From JABDIY01 sp963751955 (GTDB taxonomy: Bacteria > Actinomycetota > Acidimicrobiia > Acidimicrobiales > SZUA-35), in contig CAVVWM010000003.1 in assembly GCA_963751955.1 (NCBI GenBank), forward strand, positions 1 to 64,000: 64,000 nt of DNA, given 5' to 3'. The first letter of the stretch is position 1, and each line of letters starts with the position of its first letter. Shown one piece after another: positions 8,762-17,118 of this stretch. The notes below the pieces were generated by a model. The model was given only the letters and a program-made list of their open reading frames with translations. It had not been told where the DNA came from and searched no databases. Position numbers and translations under genes: made by a program.

Positions 8762-10195
8762 CTAGGCGTCGGCAACAAGTTCAGCGTAGATTTCGGCGTG
8801 ACGGCGAGCTGGTTCCCCCCACGACCAATCGGCCTTCATACCCCGTCGCCTAATTCCGTTGAAACGCTGCGTGGAGCCCAGAGCCCGCACCCCTCGATGC
8901 ATTGCGTCGACCAGGCCGGGCAGGTCGTTGCTGACTGTCAAGAACCCTGTTCCAGAACGCGGATCGGTATCGGCGTCGACGATGGTGTCCACCAAGCCTC
9001 CCACTGCGGTGGCAATGGTTGGAGTGCCATAGGCCATGGCCTGCATCTGGGCCAAACCGCAAGGTTCGAACCGACTCGGCATGCAGAACAGATCGCTGCC
9101 AGCAAAAATGAGGTGTGACAGGGGCTCGTCGTACGCGTCAAGTTCAACAGCGAGTTGCTCGGGATACTCCTCCGAGGTACTGCGAACCCAGTTCGTGAGG
9201 TCGGCAAGACCCGATCCCAGCAGCACGATGCGAGCGTTCATTCCCTTGAGAAACTGAACAGTTCCCATGAGAGTGTCGATCCCTTTTTGGTCGACGAGCC
9301 GGCTTATGACCCCAATGATCGCAGAACCATCTTCGGTCCAGCCGAATCGGTCGAGCAAGGCTTCACGGGCAGCGGCCTTGCCCTTGGAAACTGTTTTGGG
9401 CGTGTAGGTCTGAGGCAGGTGTGGGTCGCCCGAGGGGTTCCACACGCTGACATCGATCCCGTTTCTGATGCCCACCAACGAGTTGCCCCGAGCTGCCATC
9501 TCCTGATCCATCCCCATTCCCGATTCAGCGGTCAGAATCTCTCGCGCATAGTTGGGGCTCACCGCCACAATACGGTCGACCGAACGGATGGCAGCGGCCA
9601 GCGGGTTTGCGACGTCATACCAACTGAACAACCATGATCGATGTGGTATCCGAGACATCCACCACGCATCGGTAACTCCCTGATACCCAAGCGTGTGGAT
9701 GGTGAGCACAGTTGGAGACGGGGAGGCGAGAAAGCCAACGGTTGCGGCGGTATGCCAGTCGTTCAGATGTAGCACGTCAGGGCCGAGACCACCGTCGTCG
9801 GTCCCAGCACAAAGAGACGCTACGGCTGCAGAGAAGGCAAAGAACCGTTCGGAGTTGTCAGCCCATGCATTCCCCGTGGCCGGATCCACGTACGGGTTTG
9901 GGCGTTCCATCCCCGGGCGGCTTATCAGCACAACGTCTGGGAGACCGGGACCGGTGCCTCGGCGAGCCAGAGTGGGTCCACACCAATCGGGAACCTCGAG
10001 GGGCCACGACGATGTTTCCTCGAATCCAGCCACCAGGGATCCGTAGTCTGGCAACACCACCGTGATGCGGGATCCCTGCGCCGTGAGTTCCTTGACAAGT
10101 CCACTGGCGGCCAATGCAAGACCGCCCACGCTCACCATCGGCGATATCTCCGCCGAGGCAAACAACACGTACGGATTGGGTTCTTCTTCAGTCAT
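8762..10195 (-). CDS. glgA: Glycogen synthase (ADP-glucose glucosyltransferase, GT5-like)
   Basis: Adds glucose from ADP-glucose to the growing alpha-1,4-glucan. The N-terminal domain carries FASAEISPMVSVGGLA, a variant of the GT5 E-x-x-P-x-x-K-x-G-G-L-x-D motif in which Lys is replaced by Val and the terminal Asp by Ala. DVLHLNDWHTA and TIHTLGYQG follow. The C-terminal GT-B half has ISRLVDQKGIDTL and SRFEPCGLAQMQAMAYGTP. The 477 residues are normal. The start overlaps the end of glgX by eight bases, so the two are probably co-transcribed. The degenerate KxGGL motif is worth noting because that Lys contacts ADP-glucose in well-studied enzymes; substrate use could differ. Confidence 0.85.
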   Translation of the reverse strand: MTEEEPNPYVLFASAEISPMVSVGGLALAASGLVKELTAQGSRITVVLPDYGSLVAGFEETSSWPLEVPDWCGPTLARRGTGPGLPDVVLISRPGMERPNPYVDPATGNAWADNSERFFAFSAAVASLCAGTDDGGLGPDVLHLNDWHTAATVGFLASPSPTVLTIHTLGYQGVTDAWWMSRIPHRSWLFSWYDVANPLAAAIRSVDRIVAVSPNYAREILTAESGMGMDQEMAARGNSLVGIRNGIDVSVWNPSGDPHLPQTYTPKTVSKGKAAAREALLDRFGWTEDGSAIIGVISRLVDQKGIDTLMGTVQFLKGMNARIVLLGSGLADLTNWVRSTSEEYPEQLAVELDAYDEPLSHLIFAGSDLFCMPSRFEPCGLAQMQAMAYGTPTIATAVGGLVDTIVDADTDPRSGTGFLTVSNDLPGLVDAMHRGVRALGSTQRFNGIRRRGMKADWSWGEPARRHAEIYAELVADA

Positions 10196-12299
10196 CGGGT
10201 CGACGCTCCTCTAATACAACTAGTGACCATGCCTGCGCCTCGATTGTTCCAACAACTGGGCGATCTGGCGATTTCGGCTGTGCGGTGTCGATCGCGATTC
10301 TCCAGAAGCGGTCTGACAGCGCCGCAGGAATTTCGAATCGAACTGGAATGGCGTTGGCATTCATCAGAATCAAGAAGGAATCGTCCACCACTCGCTCGCC
10401 ACGCACGGACGCGCTTATCAATCCCTCCCCGTTGAGAAACGCGATTATTGACCGATTCAGGGGCTGGACCCACTCATCGTGACTCATGGGCGACCCATCG
10501 GTGTCGTACCATCCGATGTCGGCCAGATCATGATTGGCTTCGCTGGGTTCACCGTCGAAAAAGCGGCGGCGTCGAAACACCGGATGGCTCATACGTAGCT
10601 TGATGATCGATCTCGTGAAATCGAGCAGCTCGGTGTCTGCTCCTTCCCAGTCGATCCAGTTCATCTCGTTGTCCTGGGCATAGGAGTTGTTGTTCCCGCC
10701 CTTGGTTCGTCCCAATTCGTCGCCACCGAGGATCATTGGGACGCCTTGGGACAAAAGCATCGTGGCCAACATCGCCCGCACGCGACGTTGGCGGATCTCG
10801 AGCACGGAGGAGTTCTCGGTTGGACCCTCGAACCCGCTGTTCCATGACCTGTTGTGGCGGTCGCCATCCTGGTTGTCTTCACCATTCGACTCGTTGTGGC
10901 GTTCGTTGTAGCTCACGAGATCAGCCAAGGTGAATCCGTCATGAGATGTGATGAAATTGATCGACGCTGAAGGTTTCCGACCCCCGCTCTCGTACAGGTC
11001 CGAGCTCCCTGTGAAGCGGCTGGCGAAGCTTGCCAGTGTTGACGGCTCCCCTTTCCAGAAGCTCCGAATTGTGTCTCGATATTGCCCGTTCCATTCACTC
11101 CATAGGGGCGGGAATCTGCCAACGTGATAGCCGTCGTCACCTATGTCCCAGGGTTCGGCGATGAGCTTTATGGTTCGCAGCACCGGGTCCTGATGAACGA
11201 TGTCGAAGAAGGCGGCGAAACGGTCGACGTGGTCGTGATCCCGGGCCAGCGCAGCCGCAAGATCGAATCGGAAGCCATCGACGTGCATGTCGGTGACCCA
11301 GTATCGAAGCGAGTCCATTATCAGCTGAAGCACGTTCGGATGGCCGACGTCGAGCGTGTTTCCAGTGCCGGTGTAGTCGATATGAAACCTTGGATTCTCT
11401 GGTGACAAGCGGTAATAGCTGTGATTGGACAGGCCTTTGAAGGCATACGCCGGACCCGAGGTATTGCCTTCACATGTGTGGTTGTAGACAACATCGAGGA
11501 TCACCTCGATCCCTGCCGCATGCATCGTCTTCACCAGATGTTTGAATTCGTGGACTTGCTCCCCACGTTCTCCACGGGAGGAGTACTTGTTGTGCGGCGC
11601 CAGGTACCCAATGGTTGAATATCCCCAGTAATTGGTGAGGCCCTTGTCGGCCAAAAAGCTTTCACTGAAGAACTGATGAACAGGCATCAGTTCCAGCGCC
11701 GTCACGCCGAGATCCACCAAATGATCCACGATGGCGGGATGAGCCATCCCTGCATATGTTCCACGCAGCTTTTCGGGAACATCGGGATGGCGCTGGGTCA
11801 TCCCCCTGACGTGAGCTTCGTACAACACAGTGTCGGTCCGAGGCCGCCGGGGCGGTCGATCGTCGCCCCAGTCGAAGAACGGACTCACCACGATCGAACG
11901 CGGAACGTAGTCCTTACTATCGCCGAGGTGCATTTCATCGATGTTGCCCTCGCAGTGATCGAACACATCTCGCACGAACTTGATCTCGCCCTCGATTGCC
12001 TTGGCGTATGGGTCAAGCATGAGTTTGTGTGGGTTGAACCGCAGACCCCGAGCCGGATCCCACGGGCCGTGAGCCCGAAATCCGTACCGCTGACCCGGTC
12101 CAATGTCGGGGATGTAGCCGTGGTAACAGTGGGCTGTGACTTCGGGTAGTTCGAGCCGGGTTTCAAAATCCTCATCGTCGAAAAGGCAAACCTCCACCGC
12201 CTCAGCGCCCTCGGCAAAAACAGCGAAATTTGTACCCGAGCCATCCCATATTGCGCCGAGGGGATATCCGACGCCGGGCCAAATCTCTGCCATCTTCAC
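10188..12299 (-). CDS. glgX: Glycogen debranching enzyme GlgX (GH13 isoamylase type)
   Basis: Hydrolyses alpha-1,6 branches of glycogen. The 703-residue protein has an N-terminal CBM48-like domain (GSGTNFAVFAEGAEAVEVCL) and a GH13 barrel with all four conserved regions: DVVYNHT, VDGFRFDLA containing the nucleophile Asp, LIAEPWD containing the acid/base Glu, and FITSHDG containing the third acid. A C-terminal beta domain follows. It precedes and overlaps glgA on the minus strand, giving a glgX-glgA operon. A nearby in-frame ATG two codons downstream is an alternative start. Confidence 0.93.
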   Translation of the reverse strand: MKMAEIWPGVGYPLGAIWDGSGTNFAVFAEGAEAVEVCLFDDEDFETRLELPEVTAHCYHGYIPDIGPGQRYGFRAHGPWDPARGLRFNPHKLMLDPYAKAIEGEIKFVRDVFDHCEGNIDEMHLGDSKDYVPRSIVVSPFFDWGDDRPPRRPRTDTVLYEAHVRGMTQRHPDVPEKLRGTYAGMAHPAIVDHLVDLGVTALELMPVHQFFSESFLADKGLTNYWGYSTIGYLAPHNKYSSRGERGEQVHEFKHLVKTMHAAGIEVILDVVYNHTCEGNTSGPAYAFKGLSNHSYYRLSPENPRFHIDYTGTGNTLDVGHPNVLQLIMDSLRYWVTDMHVDGFRFDLAAALARDHDHVDRFAAFFDIVHQDPVLRTIKLIAEPWDIGDDGYHVGRFPPLWSEWNGQYRDTIRSFWKGEPSTLASFASRFTGSSDLYESGGRKPSASINFITSHDGFTLADLVSYNERHNESNGEDNQDGDRHNRSWNSGFEGPTENSSVLEIRQRRVRAMLATMLLSQGVPMILGGDELGRTKGGNNNSYAQDNEMNWIDWEGADTELLDFTRSIIKLRMSHPVFRRRRFFDGEPSEANHDLADIGWYDTDGSPMSHDEWVQPLNRSIIAFLNGEGLISASVRGERVVDDSFLILMNANAIPVRFEIPAALSDRFWRIAIDTAQPKSPDRPVVGTIEAQAWSLVVLEERRPDD

Positions 12300-12319
12300 A
12301 CCGTACTATCGGCAGGTCG

Positions 12320-12338
12320 ACGGGAATCTCGTTCCCGT
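12320..12338. promoter_or_regulatory. Inverted repeat in the glgX/coaA divergent intergenic region
   Basis: ACGGGAA at 12320-12326 and TTCCCGT at 12332-12338 form a perfect 7-bp inverted repeat with a 5-base gap, 21 bases upstream of glgX and about 130 upstream of coaA. It could be an operator or a leader hairpin. No promoter boxes are clear. Confidence 0.3.
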
Positions 12339-12466
12339 GCGAATACCCCACCGGCTTGGCTCCCGACATCGCTGCAAGGTCGAGGCTGGTGACCGCAGAA
12401 CTGGGCCGTAGAACGATGCAGATTCCACCTGTGGGCCTAACGTGGTGAGCCGATGATGGGAATCGC

Positions 12467-13408
12467 ATGAGCCACGCCACCGATCCGCCCAGTCTGCATG
12501 TGTCTTTTTCGGCTGAGGAATGGGCCCGCTTGCGCCAGGCCACGCCGATGACCCTCACCGTTAGTGACATCGATGAACTACGAGGGATAAACGTCGAACT
12601 GGACATGGCAGAGGTCGAGCGAGTCTTCCTCCCCATGAGTCGACTCTTGAACCTCTACGTCGCCGGCTCGCAGTCGTTGTACCGCGCCAGCGCCACTTTC
12701 CTGGGCGAGATGCCCCACAAGGTTCCCTTTGTTATCGGCATCGCTGGTTCGGTCGCCGTCGGGAAGTCCACGACGGCACGAGTGCTTCAAGCTTTGCTTG
12801 GCCGCTGGCCTGATCACCCCAAGGTCGACCTGGTAACCACCGACGGCTTTCTCTGGCCCAACGCAGTTCTGGAACAACGCGGCATCATGGATCGCAAGGG
12901 ATTTCCCGAATCGTACGACCGCCGTCGGCTGGTCCGCTTCATGGCTGAAATAAAGAGCGGGGCAGACGAGGTGCGAGCGCCCATCTACTCTCACTTGCTC
13001 TATGACCGCACCGAAGGTGAGGTGGTCATCGGCCGACCGGACATCGTTATTGTGGAAGGTTTGAACGTCCTGCAGACCGGGCCGATCGACGACATGAACC
13101 CGGTCTTCGTCTCTGACTATTTCGATTTTTCCATCTACGTGGACGCAGAGGTCAGGAACATCCAAGACTGGTACGTCGAACGGTTCTTCACCCTACGGGA
13201 AACCGCATTCCGCCATCCCAAGAGCTTCTTCCGCAAATACGGCGACCTGAATGACATCGAGGCAGCCGCGACCGCCACGGCGATCTGGAAATCCATCAAC
13301 GAAAAAAACCTGGTCGACAACATATTGCCTACTCGTTCACGGGCAGACTTGATCATCCGCAAAGGTTCAGACCACCGTACTACCGAGGTTGAACTGCGTC
13401 GGCAATGA
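12467..13408 (+). CDS. coaA: Pantothenate kinase, type I
   Basis: Phosphorylates pantothenate, the first step of coenzyme A synthesis. The 313-residue protein matches bacterial type I PanK throughout. It has the P-loop GIAGSVAVGKSTTARVL at about residues 100-116, the VTTDGFLWPN strand, KGFPESYDRR, SHLLYD, and IVIVEGLNVLQTG. The C-terminal region with DWYVERF and FRHPKSFFRKYG is intact. It is divergent from glgX and stands alone at its 5' end. Confidence 0.95.
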   Translation: MSHATDPPSLHVSFSAEEWARLRQATPMTLTVSDIDELRGINVELDMAEVERVFLPMSRLLNLYVAGSQSLYRASATFLGEMPHKVPFVIGIAGSVAVGKSTTARVLQALLGRWPDHPKVDLVTTDGFLWPNAVLEQRGIMDRKGFPESYDRRRLVRFMAEIKSGADEVRAPIYSHLLYDRTEGEVVIGRPDIVIVEGLNVLQTGPIDDMNPVFVSDYFDFSIYVDAEVRNIQDWYVERFFTLRETAFRHPKSFFRKYGDLNDIEAAATATAIWKSINEKNLVDNILPTRSRADLIIRKGSDHRTTEVELRRQ

Positions 13409-13471
13409 TCGCTCCCGCCCCTTCCGCGGCTCTGAGGCGTCCGAGGTGCTGAGTCTCTAGGCTGGTGCTGG

Positions 13472-14337
13472 ATGATCGACCTCGCCACAGCCGACTTCTT
13501 GTTGCAGTGGGCAGCAGGCGGCATGCTGTTCTGCTGGGTCACCACCCGCCGTCGGCAGGTTTCAATCGGCTACGGATGGACAATTCGCGGAACCTTTTGG
13601 TAGTCGCCGCGCTTGGGCTGGCCGCCGGTCTCACGTTTGGGATCAACCCGGTCAGAGAGGCCAGCGCTGCTGCGGTCGTCGTCGTTACAGCTCTGGCTCT
13701 CGCCCAAAGCTGGACCAGGCGCAAGGTTGGCGTGAGCGGACAGAAGCAAATCGCCCAAGCCCGATCAGCCAGGGTCTCAGCGATGACGGGCATCAACCGG
13801 GCAGAAACCGACAAGGCCGCTGTTGGACCCGAGTTTGACCCCCGACTCGATCTGGCCGCAGCTCTGGTCGGCATCCCAGGGATCGTTGCAGCGGGAATCA
13901 CAGCCGGCGAGGGTCCCTTTCTGCTGGTCGCCCGAATGATCGCCGGAGCCGTGTTCCTCGGAGTCGTCACCGATGCCATGCTTCTGGGCCACTGGTACCT
14001 GGTTCAGCCCGGCATGAGCCGCGAACCTTTGAATGAACTCGTCCGGTGGACCGGCATTCTGTGGGTGCCGCACACCGTGCTGTTTCTGATACCGACCGGC
14101 ATGGTCAGCGCACTCAATGGCACGATCCAGGACGGCTACGACGGAATGCTCGCCTACTTCTGGGTCGGGTGTGTTGTTGCAACAATCACCTTGGTTTTCG
14201 TGACAATGGCAGCTCTCAAGGAAACACAATACAGCGCTGTAATGGCAGCAACCGGCCTTCTTTATCTCGCAATCCTCACAGCCTTTGGGATGGATCTGGT
14301 AGCACGAGCGATTCTTGCAATCGGCGTATCGTCCTGA
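13472..14337 (+). CDS. Polytopic membrane protein of unknown family, split by a 1-nt frameshift
   Basis: The ATG at 13472 opens a frame reading DFLLQWAAGGMLFCWVTTRR and then YGWTIRGTF before a premature TAG. The remaining membrane protein lies in the next frame, from LVVAALGLAAGLTFGINP onward, ending at 14337. Adding one T to the TTTT at 13595-13598 joins them as GTFLVVAALGL, giving 288 residues (866 bases plus one is 289 codons). About seven hydrophobic segments are present, with a cytoplasmic-looking loop around KVGVSGQKQIAQARSARV. I do not recognise the family. The break lies in the same 11-mer, AACCTTTTGGT, as the DUF983 break. Confidence 0.65.
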
Positions 14338-14349
14338 ACTTACAGGCTG

Positions 14350-15464
14350 CTAGGCCTCCACGATGGCAAGATCACGGCTGCTGTTATTCAAGCGTTGCGG
14401 GCCGTCATGGGTGGCCACAACGATGTCCTCGATGCGGGCACCCCACTTGCCCGATACATAGAACCCCGGTTCGACACTGAACGCATTGCCCGCCACGAGC
14501 CGCTCGCTATTGCCCGCCACGAGATATGGATCCTCGTGAGCCTCGACACCGATCCCGTGACCGAGTCGATGGAGGAAGTACTCCCCCAGCCCCGCATCGG
14601 CGAGGACGGTTCGAGCAGCGCCGTCAACATCTTCAGCCTTGGTTCCGACGCGAGCCGCATCGAACCCTGCCTCCTGAGCAGCGTGCAAGATGTCATAGGC
14701 TTCCCGATACTCTGCCGGCGGTTCGCCAGTGAATACCATTCTCGTCGTGTCCGAACAGTAACCGGGGTTCCCGGCAGGCTCGGCGGTGGTGCCGCCGAAG
14801 TCGAACAACACAGGTTCACCGGCTTGGATGATCCGACCTCCAGTGTCGTGGTGCGGGCTGGAGGAGTTTGGACCCGACCCCACAATGCAGAAGTTCACCT
14901 TGAAATGGCCGTGATCGAGAATGCGAGCCCGGATGTCGGCTCCCACCTCAGCCTCGGAGCGTCCTATGAGGGGGATCTCGCCTCGTTGAAGCTGGCCTGC
15001 GATCTCATCAACTCCGGCACCGGCAGGGCCAACGCTTCGATCTCAATCTGGTCCTTGGTGGCCCGAAGCGGCCCAAGAACAGCTCCGGCGTTGGTCCAAG
15101 CGCCAGGGCCGAGTCGGCTCTGAAGCGCAACAAGGAACCGACTCCATGTGTGATCACCGATAGCCAGACGACCTGAACCTGCACCCCCGAGCGCCTCGGC
15201 GACAAGTTCGATCGGATCGTCGGTCTCACCCCACGATGCGATCACCATGAGATCCTCCCTGTCGACCACGCGTTCGATTTCGAACCGTGGCACGACCAAT
15301 GTCGGATCGCCATCAGCGGTGACCACAAGCATGGTGAGCCGTTCCTGTGCCATTGCACTGAACCCGGTTAGCCAAGGTAGATCAGGACCCACAGAAAGAA
15401 GGACAGCATCGATGTGCTGGTTCTTCATAGACGCACGGACTCGCTGTACGCGTTCGGTAAACAC
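14350..15464 (-). CDS. M24 family Xaa-Pro aminopeptidase-like protein, split by a 1-nt frameshift
   Basis: The N-terminal creatinase-like domain runs from 15464 to about 15030 (AVLLSVGPDLPWLTGFS, ATKDQIEIEALA). The catalytic pita-bread domain follows in another frame: VNFCIVGSGPNSSSPHH, LFDFGGT and SDTTRMVF with the two metal Asp residues, HRLGHGIGVEAHEDP, and FSVEPGFY with metal Glu. The frames meet at 15024-15030 in a short C run. One extra base gives a continuous 371-residue protein, the usual size, with 1115 plus one bases equal to 372 codons. All metal ligands visible in the family are present, so the gene was functional apart from the break. Confidence 0.8.
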
Positions 15465-15521
15465 ATGGGCGAGAGTACCCGTTCAGCTTGAGTTCCGGGA
15501 GAACCAGCCGATTGAACAAAC

Positions 15522-16223
15522 ATGACTCCCCCGGTGCCTGAACTCACTGCGGCAAACGACCGCCTCCGCCAACGCATAGACACCAGCGCCCGGCGGCTTC
15601 GGAGCCGGCTCGGGGTGATCGCCGATGCACACGACCTGCGCCAATCGGACCTCAAGCGCACCACACGTGAACTTCGCAGACTACGCCAGGACGGATGCGA
15701 ACCATCGCCGAGCGAGTTCTGGCAAACGACGGCCGAACCCATGGCCGCGATGCTGGTCAACACCTCGATCGCTGCCATCGACGACGAGCTCACCCAGGTC
15801 GACGATGCCATCTATCGCTTCTCGGAGTCGGTGCGTATCATCAATCGTTCAGGGAGCGCCCACGTCACTGCTGCCCAGGTACGTCAGACTCTGGAGGCCG
15901 AACTCAACGTCCTCGAGTCCTGCCCAGCGTCCACCGATAGCACCTACCTCTTGGCGAACAGGTGGTCGACACAACTACGTCGAGCGGCCTGGCGTCGTCA
16001 GGCACACATTCTCATGTTCCGCTCCGCTGCCGAAGCGGACGTGATCATCGGGCAAGCACAGGTTGCGCTGGTAGAGGAGTGTCCCTGGGCCCACACCGAC
16101 CGCTTGCTGTCGGCATTCGAACTCGGCCATGCAGACATTCGGACTCACCTCGTGGACCGGATAGCCGACGTCGGAACCCTGTCGCCCGTAACTGTGAGCC
16201 GACGCCGCACGGTGACGGCCTAA
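15522..16223 (+). CDS. Hypothetical helical protein
   Basis: A 233-residue, soluble, Arg- and Glu-rich protein with no recognised domain. Segments such as NDRLRQRIDTSARRLRSRL and TTRELRRLRQDG suggest amphipathic helices or short coiled coil. It is divergent from the M24 peptidase, with 57 bases between starts, and convergent with the MaoC gene, leaving only four bases between the stops. Codon use resembles its neighbours. Function unknown. Confidence 0.65.
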   Translation: MTPPVPELTAANDRLRQRIDTSARRLRSRLGVIADAHDLRQSDLKRTTRELRRLRQDGCEPSPSEFWQTTAEPMAAMLVNTSIAAIDDELTQVDDAIYRFSESVRIINRSGSAHVTAAQVRQTLEAELNVLESCPASTDSTYLLANRWSTQLRRAAWRRQAHILMFRSAAEADVIIGQAQVALVEECPWAHTDRLLSAFELGHADIRTHLVDRIADVGTLSPVTVSRRRTVTA

Positions 16224-16227
16224 GCGT

Positions 16228-16704
16228 CTACACGAAGACCAGACGTCCAATCCATTCGGCGACGAGAGCCGGTTTCTCCTGGCCTTCGATCTCCACCACC
16301 ATGTTGCGGGTTTCGTCGACCGAGTTGCCTTTCTGAGCAACATCGATCGTCTGCGCGGTGGCTCGAATTCGCGATCCGCTCGGCACCGGGTTGATGAAAC
16401 GCACCTTGTTCATTCCGTAGTTGACCCCCATCAGCAGTCCGCTGACGTCAGGCGGATGCTCATCCTTGATGCTCTCGCTGAGCTTCACGAGCATGGACAG
16501 GGTGAGGAATCCGTGGGCAATGGTTCCACCAAATGGCGTGGCAGCTGCACGCTCGGGGTCGATATGGATGAACTGGTGATCGAGGGTGGCATCGGCGAAG
16601 GCGTTGATCTGTTCCTGGCTGATCTCGAACCAGTCACCGGCCACGGGCTCGGCCCCGATTCTTCCTCGCAAGGCTTGGGCTACTCGTTCTGCATTCTCGC
16701 TCAT
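16228..16704 (-). CDS. MaoC-family hot-dog (R)-specific enoyl-CoA hydratase-like protein
   Basis: A 158-residue single hot-dog domain. The hydratase-2 motif is visible as ATLDHQFIHIDPERA with the catalytic Asp and His, followed by PFGGTIAHGFLTLSMLV. The C-terminal strand includes KVRFINPVPSGSRIRA, as in other MaoC dehydratases. It would hydrate trans-2-enoyl-CoA or act on a related thioester in the cytosol. The precise substrate is not determinable. It stands as a single gene between a convergent unknown gene and a divergent small membrane protein. Confidence 0.85.
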   Translation of the reverse strand: MSENAERVAQALRGRIGAEPVAGDWFEISQEQINAFADATLDHQFIHIDPERAAATPFGGTIAHGFLTLSMLVKLSESIKDEHPPDVSGLLMGVNYGMNKVRFINPVPSGSRIRATAQTIDVAQKGNSVDETRNMVVEIEGQEKPALVAEWIGRLVFV

Positions 16705-16784
16705 TGTTCGAGGTTACCCAGCCAGGACCGATCGCCGGAAAACGAGCCCATAGTCGATCGACGTCAGACCTTACACTTGTTTCA

Positions 16785-17033
16785 GTGAATCCGATCGGCA
16801 TTGCGCTCCTCCTCGTGGGTTACGCGTTGGTGGTACCGATCGCCACCAAAATGCGGCGCGTTGTAGAGAGCCAAAATCGGCTTGCCCTCAGCGGCCATCA
16901 GCTCGGAATTGTGCTTGTCTGTCTCGGATGGGCGGTCGGGGGTCGGGTTCAGATGATCTGGATTCATCTCCTCTGGGCGGTTGTGGCCATTATCTGGTTC
17001 AACTGGTACGCCACCGCCAGGGCGGATTCCTGA
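16785..17033 (+). CDS. Small two- to three-helix membrane protein
   Basis: Starts at GTG 16785 and encodes 82 residues with hydrophobic stretches IALLLVGYALVVPIA, LGIVLVCLGWAVGG and WIHLLWAVVAIIWF separated by short polar loops. No family recognised. The frame is open upstream to 16704 but that part overlaps the MaoC start. It ends 85 bases before the lipBA fusion on the same strand. Confidence 0.55.
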   Translation: MNPIGIALLLVGYALVVPIATKMRRVVESQNRLALSGHQLGIVLVCLGWAVGGRVQMIWIHLLWAVVAIIWFNWYATARADS

Positions 17034-17118
17034 CACCGCAACCGATCGAAGCTCGATCACATCGTGGAGGTACGATAAGGGTCGCGACCGCGTTCGACCG
17101 AATCGCAGCAAGGAGTCG

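Noticed and set aside
2431..13602. Confident claim of programmed -1 frameshifting at AACCTTTTGGT
   Set aside because: Two further genes carry single-base breaks at other motifs, so residual sequencing error explains all four more simply; kept only as something to check.
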